The position numbers and the translations under genes are program-made. Under the pieces are notes generated by a model. The model saw only the letters and a program-made list of their open reading frames with translations, made no database searches and was not told the origin of the DNA. Shown piece after piece: positions 51,183 through 59,459 of a DNA stretch of 64,000 nt. Every line of letters begins with the position of its first letter. Within the stretch, counting starts at the first letter, position 1. Source of the stretch: BOG-931 sp963761525 (lineage in GTDB: Bacteria > Pseudomonadota > Alphaproteobacteria > Rhizobiales > Xanthobacteraceae); contig CAVXHG010000008.1 of the NCBI GenBank assembly GCA_963761525.1, forward strand, positions 124,001 through 188,000, given 5' to 3'.

Positions 51183-51707
51183 GGGCTCCTCGCACGAAAC
51201 GAGTTCAGCCTCAAAGTCTGCCGCGCCGAATGTCTTTCAAATTTGAAACCAGGCTATTGCCGCAAAGATTGTCTATTTAAGCTAAATTCGTCGCCTGTAC
51301 TCGCACTACATTATCCCTAGTTATGGCGCACAACCTATGACAAGCACGTGATGTCTCATTTTGCACAGTGAAGAGAAGTGTTTGTTGCTACCGTCGTAAG
51401 GTAGGTTTTGGCGGCGACAACTGCTCGTCTGTCTTTTGGACGGCGCGCGAAAGTTGTGCGCCTGCACTGCAAGCCTCTTTGTAAAAATAGTCGTTATATT
51501 TGTGTCGATCTAACGGGGTGACGCGACGCCACCTCGCTTCTTGTTATTGCGAATCTCACGTTTGAATTGGAGATCGGCAAAGCCGCCCTTCGGTTGCCGA
51601 CGGCGGCGGTTGAGAAGCTGGCGGAACTGACCTGAAGTTTAATCGCCGATTGTCGCCGCGTGCTCTATAATTCGAGTTGCGCACCTCATCCCAGCAGGAG
51701 CCGAAAC
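51183..51707. other. Long AT-rich intergenic region upstream of FGE
   Basis: About 525 bases with no supported gene. It must hold the promoter of the minus-strand sulfatase block and of the small plus-strand gene at 51708. Only frames of a few codons (for example at 51322 and 51350) were seen. A short open tail, LEIGKAALRLPTAAVEKLAEL, ends at a stop near 51635 and could be the remnant of a lost gene. Confidence 0.4.
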
Positions 51708-51902
51708 ATGTCCCGCATGCCACCCATCCCTCCGGCCAACCGAAGCCCCAAAGGTCCGGCCGGCGAGCCCAAAACAAAAACTCCTGACGACATGGCGGGG
51801 AAGCATGAGCACCACGACAATGCCGAAGAAAAAGGCGAGACGGCTAACATCAAACAAAACACGACAAACAAGGGCTTCTTTCGCGGGCGCCGAACTAAAT
51901 GA
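51708..51902 (+). CDS. Small conserved protein, MPPIPPANRSPKGP type
   Basis: A 64-residue hydrophilic protein beginning MSRMPPIPPANRSPKGPAG, with a charged middle (KTKTPDDMAGKHEHHDNAEE) and the tail NIKQNTTNKGFFRGRRTK. Short proteins with the same PPANRSPKGP start and the NIKQNTTNxGFFRGRR end occur widely in Bradyrhizobium relatives (recollection). It is probably disordered. AGGAG seven bases before the ATG at 51708 supports the start. No function known. Confidence 0.7.
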   Translation: MSRMPPIPPANRSPKGPAGEPKTKTPDDMAGKHEHHDNAEEKGETANIKQNTTNKGFFRGRRTK

Positions 51903-51960
51903 CGCTGCAACGCCTATAGTTATTGGATTGTCTCTTCTGCGCCTTCCGGGGAAACGTCAC

Positions 51961-52209
51961 ATGACAGAACGGCCGCATGTCAGGCCCGACGAGGTGCGCG
52001 AGCGAGAGCATCGCGTTGAAACGGGCAGATTTCTCCGGGCGCATATCATCGAGCTTACCTACTTTTCTCTCCTCGGCGCGGTGGCGCTGGGCGCTATCTC
52101 ATTTCTTATTGCTGATCCGCAGTGGGCCTGGTTTTTGCGAGGCATGATCGGCGGGCTGATTCTCACATATACGTATGCGTTGGCGAGGATGATGCAGACG
52201 CGTCAGTGA
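51961..52209 (+). CDS. Small two-helix membrane protein, 82 residues
   Basis: An 82-residue protein with a charged N-terminus (MTERPHVRPDEVREREHRVE) and two membrane helices, IIELTYFSLLGAVALGAISFLI and the GMIGGLILTYTYALARMM segment, joined by a short loop (ADPQWAWFLR). The ATG at 51961 follows GGGGAAA by about nine bases. The upstream frame to 51805 overlaps the previous gene and is not real. Function unknown. Confidence 0.6.
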   Translation: MTERPHVRPDEVREREHRVETGRFLRAHIIELTYFSLLGAVALGAISFLIADPQWAWFLRGMIGGLILTYTYALARMMQTRQ

Positions 52210-52293
52210 ATGCGCAGGCCACCGACCTAAGAGCGCCTGGCGGAGTACAATAAAGGTTAGGCCTCCATCGGGGCGCATGTTAAAGCTCTTAAC

Positions 52294-52926
52294 ATGAGCT
52301 GGTCGAAGGACGATAAAGAGCCGCGGGGCTATCACCACGGCAACCTGCGCGAGGCGCTTATTCGCGCCGCTCTGGAATTGATCGCCCAGAAGGGTTCGGC
52401 CGGATTCACTTTTGCCGATGCCGCGCGATGGGCTGGCGTTAGTCCGGCCGCGCCGTATCGTCATTTCCGCGACCGCGACGATCTTCTGGCGAACGTGGCG
52501 CTGCGTGGCTTCGAGCAATTCGCCACCGTTCTTGCGCAAGCCTGGGACGAGGGACGGCCGGATCCGCTAACGGCGCTTGACCGTATGGGCAAGGCTTATC
52601 TCGCCTTCGCGCACAAGGAGCCGGCGTATTATTCGGCGATGTTTGAGTCCGGCATTCCAGCCGACACCATTCCCGAACTGCGCGCCGCGGGGGATCGCGC
52701 ATTTGCCGTTTTGCGTGAGGCTGCCGAGAAAGTTTGTGCGCAAATGCCGCAGAAAGACAGGCCTCCTGCTTTGATGCTGGCGCTGCATATCTGGTCGTTG
52801 TCGCACGGCATCGCATCCCTGTTTGGCCGGGGCGATGCGGCGCGGCGCACGTTGCCGATGTCGGCGGAAGAACTTCTGGAAGCAGGGGTGCTGGTTTATC
52901 TGCGCGGGCTCGGCGTCACCCACTGA
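52294..52926 (+). CDS. TetR/AcrR family regulator
   Basis: A 210-residue TetR-type repressor. The N-terminal HTH reads LREALIRAALELIAQKGSAG, FTFADAARWAGVSPAAPYRHF and RDRDDLLANVALRGFE. The C-terminal part resembles the WHG ligand domain (AFAHKEPAYYSAMFESGIP, LHIWSLSHGIASLFGRG). Dimers bind short palindromes and release them on ligand binding. The target is not certain; a perfect palindrome near the promoter of the DUF2852 gene downstream (53005-53021) is a candidate operator. It lies at the end of the accessory block. Confidence 0.9.
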   Translation: MSWSKDDKEPRGYHHGNLREALIRAALELIAQKGSAGFTFADAARWAGVSPAAPYRHFRDRDDLLANVALRGFEQFATVLAQAWDEGRPDPLTALDRMGKAYLAFAHKEPAYYSAMFESGIPADTIPELRAAGDRAFAVLREAAEKVCAQMPQKDRPPALMLALHIWSLSHGIASLFGRGDAARRTLPMSAEELLEAGVLVYLRGLGVTH

Positions 52927-52983
52927 AACACCGGCGTAACTCGTTGCAGAATATCAGCTTTTAAATTTTAAGCGCTTCACTTC

Positions 52984-53021
52984 TTGACATATTAGAAGGT
53001 CAAATGTAAATGTTATTTACA
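52984..53021 (+). promoter_or_regulatory. Promoter with palindromic operator for DUF2852 gene
   Basis: TTGACA at 52984-52989 is a perfect -35 box; the -10 region falls about 17 bases later in TAAATG (53007-53012). The perfect palindrome TGTAAAT-GTT-ATTTACA (53005-53021) covers the -10, so a bound repressor would block transcription. The regulator is not identified. Confidence 0.65.
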
Positions 53022-53041
53022 TTCACACATGGAGGTGTGTC

Positions 53042-53506
53042 GTGCCCTTAGCGATTCTCATGGTCCTTGGCTTTTGGGTGTGGTGGCCACTCGGCTTGCT
53101 GGCGCTCGCCTTCATGATCGGCGGCTGGCTGTGGTGGCCGCTCGGTATCGCCTTCCTCGCCTTCATCATCTGGAGTCAGAAAATGAGCTGTTGGAATCAT
53201 CACGGCATGGGCCGTTGGGAAAATAAGATGCAGCGCATGCAGGACAAGATGGATCGCGTGCGGAGCAAGGTGGAAGGTATGGGTATGCGCGGCGGCTTCG
53301 GTTGGGGCGGCGGCCCGCCCTCGAGCGGCAACCGGGCGTTCGACGATTATCGCACCGAGACGCTCAAGCGGCTTGAGGACGAGCAGCGCGAATTCCGCGA
53401 TTTCCTCGACCGCCTGCGCTTCGCCAAAGACAAGACCGAGTTCGATCAATTCATGGCGGAGCGCCGCAACCGCGTGCCCGACAACGGCCCCCAGCCGCAA
53501 AGCTGA
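53042..53506 (+). CDS. DUF2852 membrane protein
   Basis: A 154-residue protein. Two short hydrophobic Trp-rich segments open it (ILMVLGFWVWWPLGLLALAF and GWLWWPLGIAFLAFIIW), followed by a Met/Lys-rich helix (KMQRMQDKMDRVRSKVEGMG), a Gly-rich stretch and a charged C-terminal helix (RTETLKRLEDEQREFRDFL) ending in FMAERR. This is the DUF2852 layout, common in Hyphomicrobiales and of unknown function. GTG at 53042 with GGAGG six bases upstream. Expression probably depends on the palindromic operator upstream. Confidence 0.88.
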   Translation: MPLAILMVLGFWVWWPLGLLALAFMIGGWLWWPLGIAFLAFIIWSQKMSCWNHHGMGRWENKMQRMQDKMDRVRSKVEGMGMRGGFGWGGGPPSSGNRAFDDYRTETLKRLEDEQREFRDFLDRLRFAKDKTEFDQFMAERRNRVPDNGPQPQS

Positions 53507-53535
53507 TCCCCGAAAGCAGTGCGGTTGAGAGTCCC

Positions 53536-53570
53536 GGCCGTCCGCTCCCCAGCGGGCGGCCTGCTTCTTT
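53536..53570 (+). terminator. Rho-independent terminator of DUF2852 gene
   Basis: Eleven-base arms at 53536-53546 and 53551-53561 pair with one G-U around a CCCC loop, followed by TGCTTCTTT. It lies about 30 bases after the stop. The remaining 290 bases to tolQ hold no gene and must include the tol promoter. Confidence 0.8.
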
Positions 53571-53863
53571 ATGAATGGGTACATTGGAAACTGCCTTCCA
53601 GTCTTAACCTCCCATTAAGCAAGCTAGGGCTTCGTTAAAGCCGAACGACCGGTGTTGCGCCCTAGTTTGGACACGTTTCACGATGATTTCGGTCGGGCCG
53701 GTGACGGGTCCGGCGTAGGTCCTCGCGAAATTACGGGTTGGTCGGCGCGCTAAGAGCGGCTGCCTTTTGCCCTATGGTCCACGCCTGTGCGCTGCCCCGG
53801 TCATGATGCCGGCTTGGCCCGTTTATCGGCTGCTGCCGGCTGGACCGCTAAGAGGACGTCCCC

Positions 53864-54577
53864 ATGAATCCTGCCGACGTTGCACAGTCGGTGGCACCGC
53901 TGACATCCGCAAATCTGTCGCTGTTCCATCTATTCTTGCACGCCCACTGGATCGTGGAGACGGTGATGCTCGGGCTGCTTATTTGCTCGGTCTGGGTGTG
54001 GGCGATCGCCATCGACAAGACCTTTCTGTTTTCGCGCATTCGCAAGGCCGGCGAGCAATTTGAGCAGGCGTTTTGGTCCGGCCAGTCGCTGGAGGAACTC
54101 TACCGGTCGCTGGCGGCCAAGCCCGAGCACTCGACCGGAGCGCTTTTTGTCGCAGCCATGCGCGAATGGAAGCGAAGCCTTGAGGGGCACGCGAAGTCCT
54201 TCGCCGGTTTGCAGATGCGGATCGAGAAGGTGATGGACGTCGCCATTGCCCGGGAAATCGAGCACATGGAACGCCGGCTTTTGGTGCTGGCGACAGTCGG
54301 TTCCGCGGGCCCGTTCATCGGCCTGTTCGGCACCGTGGTCGGCATTATGACAAGCTTCCAGTCGATCGCCGCCTCGCAGAACACCTCGCTCGCCGTGGTC
54401 GCCCCCGGCATCGCGGAATCACTGTTTGCGACCGCGATTGGCCTCGTTGCCGCCATTCCGGCGACTATTTTCTATAATAAGTTCATCTCCGAGGTGAACC
54501 GGCAGGCCCAGCGGTTGGAGGGCTTTGCCGACGAGTTTTCGGCGATCCTGTCGCGGCAGATCGACGAGCGCGGGTAA
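53864..54577 (+). CDS. tolQ: Tol-Pal system proton channel subunit TolQ
   Basis: A 237-residue inner-membrane protein with three helices: VETVMLGLLICSVWVWAIAID near residue 30, LLVLATVGSAGPFIGLFGTVV near 145 and LFATAIGLVAAIPATIFYNKF near 185. The second carries the conserved GPFIGLFGTVxGI motif. TolQ5-TolR2 form a proton-driven motor that powers outer-membrane invagination and lipid handling through TolA and Pal. It opens the tolQRAB-pal group, here separated from ybgC by the accessory block. Confidence 0.96.
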   Translation: MNPADVAQSVAPLTSANLSLFHLFLHAHWIVETVMLGLLICSVWVWAIAIDKTFLFSRIRKAGEQFEQAFWSGQSLEELYRSLAAKPEHSTGALFVAAMREWKRSLEGHAKSFAGLQMRIEKVMDVAIAREIEHMERRLLVLATVGSAGPFIGLFGTVVGIMTSFQSIAASQNTSLAVVAPGIAESLFATAIGLVAAIPATIFYNKFISEVNRQAQRLEGFADEFSAILSRQIDERG

Positions 54578-54586
54578 GGGGACAAA

Positions 54587-55045
54587 ATGGGCGCGGGGGT
54601 CGGACAGGCAGCCTCGAGGGGCGGCAGGCATAGCCGGCGGCGCAGCGCTGTCATGAGCGACATCAACGTGACGCCGTTCGTGGACGTCATGCTGGTGTTG
54701 CTGATCGTGTTCATGGTCTCGGCGCCGCTTCTCACCGTCGGTGTGCCGATCGACCTGCCGCAAAGCCAGGCCAAAGCGCTCACCCAGGACAACGAGCCGC
54801 TCACGGTCTCGGTGAGCGTCGACGGCAAGGTTTTCCTGCAGGACAAGGAAATTCAGATCGACGATCTGGTGCCGAAGCTCAAGGCGATTATCGAAGCCCG
54901 CAACGGCACCTTGAACGATCAGATCTACGTCCGTGGCGACAAGAAAGTCGATTACGGTACCATGATGCGCGTGATGGGCCGCTTGTCGGCGGCCGGCTAT
55001 CACAAGGTCGCGCTGGTCACGACGGTCGAGCAAGGCGGCGGATGA
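54587..55045 (+). CDS. tolR: Tol-Pal system protein TolR
   Basis: A 152-residue protein with one N-terminal membrane helix, VDVMLVLLIVFMVSAPLL, whose Asp near residue 32 (MSDINVTPFVDVM) is the proton-relaying residue. The periplasmic domain reads LTVSVSVDGKVFLQDKEIQ and QIYVRGDKKVDYGTMMRVM. Starts at ATG 54587 nine bases after tolQ and overlaps the tolA start by four bases. Dimeric TolR couples proton flow in TolQ to peptidoglycan contact. Confidence 0.95.
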   Translation: MGAGVGQAASRGGRHSRRRSAVMSDINVTPFVDVMLVLLIVFMVSAPLLTVGVPIDLPQSQAKALTQDNEPLTVSVSVDGKVFLQDKEIQIDDLVPKLKAIIEARNGTLNDQIYVRGDKKVDYGTMMRVMGRLSAAGYHKVALVTTVEQGGG

Positions 55046-55929
55046 GACGCGGTCTGACCATATCGGTCGTTGCGCATGCCGTCGCGTTGGGCTTCGGCCT
55101 GATTGCGATTTCGGCTGCGCCGATGGAGTCGCCGCCCGTCAACTCGTTGCCGGTCTCGTTCATTTCCGACAAGGACTTCAGCCAGATGACCCAGGGCGTG
55201 AAAAATGCGCCCAAGCCCAAGGTCGAACAGCCCAAGCCTCTGGCCGACAAGATCGACATGCCCAAGCCGGTCGATCAGACTGCCGATAAAGTCGGCAAGC
55301 AGGAAATCACAACCGAGACTGCGCCGCCCAAACAGCAGCCGCAGCCCGACCCTAAGCCGGCAGAGAAGCAGGCGAAGCCTAAGCCGCCAGACGATTTCAA
55401 GCCGGATCAGATCTCCCAACTTCTGAAAAAAGATTCGAGCAAGCAGCAGCCGAAGCCGCCAGACAAACCGGTGCCGGACAAGGCGACCAAGGACGCACCC
55501 AAGTTCGATGCCAATCAGGTTGCCTCTTTGCTCGATCATCGCGAACCGCAGCGCCAGATGGCATCCGCTGATGCCGTCAATCAGACCCCGAGTGCGGGAT
55601 CGGCGACCGGGGCGGCGGCACAATTGTCGCAGAGTGAAATCGACGCCTTGCGCGCGCGCATTTCTAGCTGCTGGAGTCCGCCTCCAGGCGTCGATGCGAA
55701 ATCCAAGGTCTATATCGTACTCGATGTCCAGTTCAGGCCGGATGCCAGTATGGCGCACGAACCGTTGGTCGTTGAAGGCTCCGCATCCTCGCTCGGTCCC
55801 GCTCTTGCCGAGAGCGCGAAACGGGCGCTGCTTCTGTGTCAGCCGTTCACCATGCTGAGGCCCGAGCATTACGATCAGTGGAAAGACATTCAGCTCAAGT
55901 TCGATCCGCAAGAATTGCTCGGCGGCTAA
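55042..55929 (+). CDS. tolA: Tol-Pal energy transducer TolA
   Basis: A 295-residue TonB/TolA-type protein. One N-terminal membrane helix (TISVVAHAVALGFGLIAIS, preceded by RRG) is followed by a long Pro/Lys/Gln-rich linker from about residue 50 to 150 (KNAPKPKVEQPKP, PKPPDDFKPDQISQLLKKD) and a compact C-terminal domain (IDALRARISSCWSPPPGVD to LKFDPQELLGG) with two Cys. It links TolQR to Pal and TolB across the periplasm. The ATGA overlap with tolR shows coupled translation. Confidence 0.93.
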   Translation: MRRGLTISVVAHAVALGFGLIAISAAPMESPPVNSLPVSFISDKDFSQMTQGVKNAPKPKVEQPKPLADKIDMPKPVDQTADKVGKQEITTETAPPKQQPQPDPKPAEKQAKPKPPDDFKPDQISQLLKKDSSKQQPKPPDKPVPDKATKDAPKFDANQVASLLDHREPQRQMASADAVNQTPSAGSATGAAAQLSQSEIDALRARISSCWSPPPGVDAKSKVYIVLDVQFRPDASMAHEPLVVEGSASSLGPALAESAKRALLLCQPFTMLRPEHYDQWKDIQLKFDPQELLGG

Positions 55930-55948
55930 TCAGGCGAATTCAAACCTC

Positions 55949-57295
55949 ATGGCTATTCTTCAAGTGCGCAATCATCTTTTGACACGCCGGCAAACGCTTG
56001 CGCTAGGCGCCGCGACGGGCGGCGTGATGATGTCGGCATCTTATGCCGGCGCTGTCACGCAGCTCGACATCAATCAAGGCAACTTCCAGCCGATGCCGAT
56101 CGCCATTCCGGGTTTCTTCGGAGGCGCGGACAGCGACAACGACACCGCCGCGGGAGTGACACAGATCATCACCGCTAACCTCAAAGGCTGCGGTTTGTTT
56201 GCGCCGATTGATCCGGCGGCTTTCATCGAGCATCTGGCCAGCGTGGATACCGTTCCGCACTTTCAGGATTGGCGCACGATCAACGCGCAATTCCTGGTCT
56301 CCGGCCGTGTCGCGCGCCAGCCCGACGGACGGTTGAGAGCGGAGTTCCGGCTTTGGGACGTGCTGGCGGGTCAACAACTCGACGGCAAGCAATATTTCAC
56401 GACGCCGGACAACTGGCGGCGCATCGCGCACATCATTTCGGATGCGATCTACGAGCGGCTCACCGGTGAAAAAGGTTATTTCGACACCCGCATCGTCTTT
56501 GTCGATGAAACCGGGCCGAAGGAACGGCGCATCAAACGGCTCACCATCATGGATCAGGACGGCGCCAATGTGCGCTACCTGACCCGCGGGGACGAACTCG
56601 TGCTGACGCCGCGCTTTTCGCCCTCGACGCAGGAGGTCACCTATATGGCCTACGGCCAGGGCGATCCTCGCGTGTACCTCCTCAACATCGAAACCGGGCA
56701 GCGTGAAATTGTCGGTAATTTTCCCGGCATGAGCTTTGCGCCGCGGTTCTCGCCCGACGGCCAGAGCGTCATCATGAGCCTGCAGGAAGGTTCGAACGCC
56801 AACATATTTGTCATGGATCTGCGCTCGAAGGCGACGACGCGCCTGACCAACACCCCGGCAATCGATACCGCGCCGTCTTATTCGCCGGATGGCCAGCAAA
56901 TCTGCTTTGAGTCCGACCGCGGCGGTCATCCGCAGATTTATGTCATGCCGGCAACGGGCGGAGCGGCGCAGCGGATCAGTTTCGGCGACGGCACCTATTC
57001 GACCCCGGTCTGGTCGCCGAAAGGCGATTACATCGCCTTCACCAAGCAGGGCAGTTCCACGTTCGCGATCGGCGTGATGAAACCGGATGGCTCCGGTGAG
57101 CGCATCCTGACCGAAGGGTTCCACAACGAAGGACCGACTTTCGCGCCGAACGGCCGTGTCATTATGTATTTCAGCGACAATATCGGCAGTCCGGGCCCGT
57201 CGTTGTTCACAATCGACATTGCCGGGCGCAATCAACAGCGGGTTCCGACCCCGAGCTATGCCTCCGACCCTGCCTGGTCGCCGCTTTTGTCATAA
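55949..57295 (+). CDS. tolB: Tol-Pal system periplasmic protein TolB
   Basis: A 448-residue TolB. The signal contains twin Arg (LLTRRQTLALGAATGG), common in rhizobial TolB and compatible with Tat export. An N-terminal domain (INAQFLVSGRVARQPDGRL) precedes a six-bladed propeller with repeated LTxxPAIDTAPSYSPDGQQI, FESDRGGHPQIYVM and GxxYSTPVWSPKGDYIAF motifs. TolB binds Pal and is recycled by TolA. The 230 bases to pal hold no other gene. Confidence 0.95.
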   Translation: MAILQVRNHLLTRRQTLALGAATGGVMMSASYAGAVTQLDINQGNFQPMPIAIPGFFGGADSDNDTAAGVTQIITANLKGCGLFAPIDPAAFIEHLASVDTVPHFQDWRTINAQFLVSGRVARQPDGRLRAEFRLWDVLAGQQLDGKQYFTTPDNWRRIAHIISDAIYERLTGEKGYFDTRIVFVDETGPKERRIKRLTIMDQDGANVRYLTRGDELVLTPRFSPSTQEVTYMAYGQGDPRVYLLNIETGQREIVGNFPGMSFAPRFSPDGQSVIMSLQEGSNANIFVMDLRSKATTRLTNTPAIDTAPSYSPDGQQICFESDRGGHPQIYVMPATGGAAQRISFGDGTYSTPVWSPKGDYIAFTKQGSSTFAIGVMKPDGSGERILTEGFHNEGPTFAPNGRVIMYFSDNIGSPGPSLFTIDIAGRNQQRVPTPSYASDPAWSPLLS

Positions 57296-57527
57296 ATCGC
57301 TGGAAATCATGGGCCTTATCATACGCCCGCCGCATTGAGGCCTCATTAACCATTGCAAAAGCTTTACGCGGATTTCTCGGGGTTGAGGCTTCTTTGCAAC
57401 GCCGGATCAAGGTTGACAAAACCTTCGCTTAACGAAGGCGCTGCTAGACCCATGAACACGAAACATTCGGCACGAAACATCCGGCACCAAACGTCTGGGT
57501 AAGACGGAAGCAATGGAGGCCACCGGA

Positions 57528-58016
57528 ATGAGCATGATGGGTATCGTCCGCTGCGCCAAGTTTGCAGTTGTGATCGCTGCGGGTCTTATGATTGCGGGCT
57601 GCGCCAAGAACCAGGCCGACCAGACGGCGGCGATGGGTGGTGCGGCCACGCCGGGGAGTCAGCAGGACTTCGTCGTCAATGTCGGCGATCGCGTGTTCTT
57701 CGAGACTAACTCGACCGAACTTACGGAGCAGGCACGCGCTACGCTCGACAAGCAGGCGCAGTGGCTCAACAACTACAACCGTTACAATTTTACCATCGAG
57801 GGGCACGCCGACGAGCGCGGTACCCGCGAGTACAACATCGCGCTCGGCGCTCGCCGGGCGCAGACGGTGCGCGAATATCTCGTTTCGCGCGGCATCTCCG
57901 GTGCGCGCATGCGCACCATCTCCTACGGCAAGGAGCGGCCGGTTGCGGTATGCGATGATATTTCCTGCTGGTCGCAAAACCGTCGTGCTGTGACGGTGCT
58001 CGATCAGAGCTCCTAG
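57528..58016 (+). CDS. pal: Peptidoglycan-associated lipoprotein Pal
   Basis: About 162 residues. The lipobox LMIAGC near residue 25 marks it as an outer-membrane lipoprotein. The OmpA-like domain shows VNVGDRVFFETNSTELTEQA, FTIEGHADERGTREYNIALG with the peptidoglycan-binding Asp and Arg, and ISYGKERPVAV. Pal anchors the outer membrane to the wall and is repositioned by Tol at division. ATG 57528 has GGAGG eight bases upstream; ATG 57513 is also possible. A strong terminator follows. Confidence 0.94.
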   Translation: MSMMGIVRCAKFAVVIAAGLMIAGCAKNQADQTAAMGGAATPGSQQDFVVNVGDRVFFETNSTELTEQARATLDKQAQWLNNYNRYNFTIEGHADERGTREYNIALGARRAQTVREYLVSRGISGARMRTISYGKERPVAVCDDISCWSQNRRAVTVLDQSS

Positions 58017-58043
58017 CCGTTAAACTTATCGGCTGTCTGTCTT

Positions 58044-58077
58044 GACCGGCGCCTTATGGGCGCCGGTCGCGTTTTAG
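58044..58077 (+). terminator. Rho-independent terminator of pal
   Basis: Perfect 10-base arms GACCGGCGCC (58044-58053) and GGCGCCGGTC (58059-58068) with a five-base loop, followed by GCGTTTT. It ends the tolQRAB-pal transcript. Confidence 0.85.
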
Positions 58078-58089
58078 CGGTGCTTTATC

Positions 58090-58190
58090 CTAGAGCGGAG
58101 TCGTTTTAGATTGAATTGATCGTCGCTCTAGCATTTTGATTGAGCATGATCTTTTCGGAAAACCGGCTTCCACTTTTCCGGATCATGCTC
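58090..58190. repeat. Rhizobial intergenic mosaic repeat with two hairpins
   Basis: Two consecutive inverted repeats: CTAGAGCG (58090-58097) with CGCTCTAG (58124-58131), and GAGCATGATC (58142-58151) with GATCATGCTC (58181-58190), the latter enclosing CGGAAAA/TTTTCCG. The second hairpin matches a repeat scattered in many Hyphomicrobiales genomes. It separates pal from the RND efflux pair. Confidence 0.75.
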
Positions 58191-58301
58191 TGGCCAAAAA
58201 TCTGCCTTGCCAACTCGTCCGTGAAATCGGATCGTAGCGTCCTGTCGTCGTTTTGATTGCGACTCGCTCGGCATTTGCAGAAATATTTGTGAGATTTGCT
58301 C

Positions 58302-59444
58302 ATGAAGGCTGCCGGATTCGTTCGCGCAACGCTTGGCTTTGGCATGACCGCGGTCGCCTTGGCCGCTTGTGGCCAGGGTAATCAATACGCAGCACCGCCG
58401 CCGCCGAAAGTTACGGTGGTGCTGCCGGTGCAACAGGACGTCACGCGCTATTTTGAGGCGACCGGCAATGCGGCGTCGGTGAATTCGGTCCAACTCGTCG
58501 CGCGCGTGCAGGGCTTTGTCCAGGCTATCAGTTACACCGACGGCCAGTTCGTGAAGAAAGGCGCCTCGCTCTTCACTATCGAGCCGGAGCCGTACAAGCT
58601 CAAAGTGGAATCCGCGAAAGCTTCCGTGACCAGCGCGCAGGCGACACTCACGCAAAATCAGGCGGAGTACCAGCGCCAGGCCGATCTGATTCAGAAACAA
58701 GTGTCTACTCAAGCCAATTATGACAAGGCGCTGGCGCAGCGCGATTCAGCGCAGGCCGACTTGCAATCCGCGCAGGCGAATGAACAGCAAGCCGAGATCA
58801 ACCTCGGCTACACCGACGTGACCGCCCCATTCGACGGTGTGGTCACCGCACGCCAGGTTTCCGTCGGCGAACTGGTCGGCGCGAGTTCGCCGACCGTGCT
58901 TGCAACGATCGTGCAACTCGATCCGATCTGGGTGAATTTCAATGCCAGCGAGCGCGACGTTCTCCAGATACGCGCCGACCTGGCAAAGACCGGCCGCACC
59001 ACGGCCGACCTGCTCGGCCTGCCGGCGGAAGTCGGGTTGCAAACCGAGACCGGCTATCCGCATCAAGGCAAGCTCGATTACATCGCGCCGGATGTCGATC
59101 CATCGACCGGCACGCTTGCCGCACGGGTGAGCCTGTCGAACGCCGACCGCGTCTTGCTGCCCGGTTACTTTGTCCGCGTGCGCATTCCGTCGAAGCCGGC
59201 GCCGGCCTTGCTGGTGCCCGATGTCGCGCTTGGCAGCGATCAGGCGGGCCGCTATGTGCTCGTGGTCAACCAGGACAACGTGGTCGAGCAACACAAGATC
59301 GAAGCCGGGCAACTCGTCGGCGATCTTCGCGTGATCTTGAGCGGACTGACCAAGGACGACCGTGTCGTGGTCGGCGGTATCATGCGCGCGATCCCGGGAC
59401 AAAAGGTCGATGCCGAGACGAGTACGCCCGCGGCAGCGAAATAG
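58302..59444 (+). CDS. RND efflux periplasmic adaptor lipoprotein
   Basis: A 380-residue membrane fusion protein. The N-terminus is a lipoprotein signal (GMTAVALAACGQG). The lipoyl half-domains are VARVQGFVQAISYTDGQFV and TAPFDGVVTARQVSVGELV; between them a helical hairpin (ASVTSAQATLTQNQAEYQ, QRDSAQADLQSAQAN). The beta-barrel and proximal domains include LDPIWVNFNASERDVLQIR and LPGYFVRVRIPSK. It is MexA/AcrA-like and connects the RND pump downstream to an outer-membrane channel, not encoded nearby. Start ATG 58302; a TTG six bases earlier is possible. Confidence 0.93.
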   Translation: MKAAGFVRATLGFGMTAVALAACGQGNQYAAPPPPKVTVVLPVQQDVTRYFEATGNAASVNSVQLVARVQGFVQAISYTDGQFVKKGASLFTIEPEPYKLKVESAKASVTSAQATLTQNQAEYQRQADLIQKQVSTQANYDKALAQRDSAQADLQSAQANEQQAEINLGYTDVTAPFDGVVTARQVSVGELVGASSPTVLATIVQLDPIWVNFNASERDVLQIRADLAKTGRTTADLLGLPAEVGLQTETGYPHQGKLDYIAPDVDPSTGTLAARVSLSNADRVLLPGYFVRVRIPSKPAPALLVPDVALGSDQAGRYVLVVNQDNVVEQHKIEAGQLVGDLRVILSGLTKDDRVVVGGIMRAIPGQKVDAETSTPAAAK

Positions 59445-59459
59445 GGCGGGGGTCGCATC

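Noticed and set aside
51590..51635. Short open tail ending near 51635 as a gene remnant
   Set aside because: Too short to assign; recorded only as a possibility in the intergenic entry.
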